From positions 36,701-100,700 of the forward strand of contig JAULBX010013096.1 in assembly GCA_032358255.1 (NCBI GenBank): DNA of 64,000 nt, given 5' to 3'. The notes under the pieces are model-generated. The model ran no database searches, was not told the DNA's origin, and saw only the letters and a program-made list of their open reading frames with translations. Position 1 is the first letter of the stretch; every line of letters begins with the position of its first letter. This stretch comes from Heterotrichella gracilis (taxonomy: Eukaryota; Sar; Xanthophyceae; Tribonematales; Xanthonemataceae). Shown piece by piece: positions 62,801 to 64,000 of this stretch. The translations under genes were made by a program, and so were the position numbers.

Positions 62801-63750
62801 GAGTCCGGCACAGATGGCAGCAGTCACAGGCAGCTGGAGGGCGAGGCTGAGGAGGGGTACTCGGAGTGGGAGGCGCTGCAGCAGGCACTGGAGTTGTCGC
62901 TCATGGCTGACAGGGGTGGTGGGGAAGGGCACCAGGACGGGGAGGCGCTTGAGGCGGGAGGGGGCCTGGAGGAGGACGTCATGTGAGTTGTGGTGGTGCT
63001 GGTGCTGTGTGCAGGCTGCATGACTGCACCATCCTGCCTGTGCCTGCGTCTGGACATGTCTCATGTTCATGCCGGCAGCATGTCCTGGGCGTGCTGAGCT
63101 GATACCATGCGCAGTGCTGGCCACTGCTGGCCTGCTACCCACGTCATGCTCCTGGAGCTGGGGCACAGCCAGGTGCAGTGGGTGCTGCATGACTGTACCC
63201 CTGTGCATGTACCCCCTCTCCCCCACGCACAGCCCGTCTCTTTGTGCTTCCCCTTGTGCATCCTGCATCCCTCACTCCCCCCTACTACTCCCACCCCCGC
63301 AGGGACGAGGAGGTCATGCTGGCGCGCGCCATTGCCGAATCACTCAGGGAGGCGCAGGCAGTGGGGCGCAGTGGCGAGGAACAAGGCGGGACAGAGGGTC
63401 AGCCACAAGCGCTGCCCTCCACTGCCTCTCCTCTGGAAGTGTGTAGCACTGGACCCATTGACAGGGGGGACACGCCTGGCAGTGGCAGCTGTGTGGGGCA
63501 CTTAGTGGAGGGCAGTGGCAGCCGTATGCAGCACCTGGAGGCGCTGCGGGCGGATGCATGCGGAGGCCAGGCAGGGACAGGTGGTAGGGCATGGGATGGG
63601 AACCAGGTGCAGGGTTTCCATGGCGGGGTTGAGGCGGGTTGCGATGAACTGGGGGGTGCAGCAGGTGGTGAAGGCTCCAGGGGACAGGCTGAGGCTGACT
63701 TGCTGCAGCAGTTGCGGTTGGAGGCAGCACGCGCGGCCACTGGGGAGTAG
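59803..63750 (+). CDS. Alpha/beta hydrolase with C-terminal ubiquitin-interacting motifs
   Basis: Nine exons (59803-59858, 59991-60081, 60422-60604, 60841-61023, 61442-61640, 61970-62198, 62424-62567, 62794-62982, 63303-63750) give 573 residues. The N-terminal 340 residues match a protist and plant serine-hydrolase family: VCRPPRDVY, FTIKGRKFYREDL, LPCVVYCHCNSGSR, SVFCLDFAGSGLSEGAWVTLG, nucleophile elbow GRSMG with Ser152, VLF-GHAKGDTFVPPSHS carrying the acid Asp, and FDGDHNSLRP carrying the His. Residues 362-424 contain SEWEALQQALELSLM (about 385-398) and 426-442 contain DEEVMLARAIAESLREA. Both have the acidic cluster followed by AxxxS of ubiquitin-interacting motifs. The tail ends in Gly/Ala/Gln-rich low complexity. 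The exon start at 62794 was chosen because it is the only acceptor in that area that keeps the frame. Substrate is unknown. Confidence 0.9.
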
Positions 63751-64000
63751 CACTGGCTCCCCTTAAGGACCAGAAGAGAACCAGCAAAGGTGCATTTGAG
63801 TGAGCCTAGGCTAAACGTGGCTTCCATGTACTGTGCCACTGGGCGGTGCCTTACGCTCAACGCTAGATAGTACCCAACGTTACAACCCGTGATTTAAACG
63901 CTACAGTGGGAGCCACGTAACTGAGTAAGGTTTGTTTGGTGTTTATAAATTCCATATTGAGCTGAAACCACCTGCACCCGTCAGGGCCTGCTTACGTGGC
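63751..64000. other. 3' flank of the hydrolase gene
   Basis: Likely 3' UTR grading into AT-richer intergenic DNA; nothing further was recognised before the window ends. Confidence 0.5.

Overview
The window is nuclear DNA from a green alga (Chlorophyta), most likely a chlorophycean or close relative. Coding stretches are short, GC-rich and strongly GC-ending in third position. They are split by many short spliceosomal introns with gtgagt/gtgcgt-type donors and pyrimidine-rich (c)ag acceptors. Intergenic DNA is poorer in GC and full of TGCATGCA octamers, short TTTAGGG/TTTTAGGG tracts and small repeats. Several products are typically algal or plant-like: an mTERF protein, a plant-type FCP1/CPL phosphatase with BRCT, a plant-type RING protein and an ABCG half transporter. 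No rRNA, tRNA, CRISPR, operon or organellar feature was seen. I assembled gene models by eye from splice signals, reading-frame continuity and family resemblance. Nearly all close to an exact multiple of three across up to 20 exons.

Layout. 1-886 (-): 3' part of an unrecognised gene running off the left edge. 2133-2668 (+): SMIM8-like small membrane protein. 3065-7152 (+): PTEN lipid phosphatase with a long N-terminal extension. 8449-10202 (+): mTERF protein with an organelle presequence. 11048-12874 (-): NmrA/isoflavone-reductase-like protein. 12875-16563: gene-poor and rich in inverted and tandem repeats. 16564-19101 (+): RING-variant (MARCH-type) protein. 20362-22148 (+): a stand-alone eIF4A-like helicase C-terminal domain with an eroded motif VI. 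22974-23804 (-): an exon of an IQ-motif protein of unknown family. 24735-30222 (+): ABCG half transporter. 31700-32122 (+): intronless ORF broken by one TAG. 33774-35611 (+): C3HC4 RING protein. 37032-41665 (+): FCP1-type CTD phosphatase. 43270-44363 (-): secreted Cys-containing protein. 44364-47943: gene-poor, with one possible coding exon. 47944-56991 (-): a 20-exon, about 1136-residue fusion protein. 57578-59078 (+): PPR-like organelle protein. 59803-63750 (+): alpha/beta hydrolase with two ubiquitin-interacting motifs.

The genes do not form a pathway; this is an ordinary mixed nuclear neighbourhood. The most striking object is the fusion at 47944-56991. It has an N-terminal membrane anchor, a GT31 beta-1,3-glycosyltransferase domain, a TolB-like beta-propeller of a type I otherwise associate with bacterial proteins, and a C-terminal FkbM-like methyltransferase domain. 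It could be a single Golgi protein that elongates, recognises and methylates a glycan. Second is the orphan RecA2-like domain at 20362-22148, which looks like a helicase remnant kept as a non-enzymatic partner. Third is the joining of a plant-family alpha/beta hydrolase to a UIM tail.
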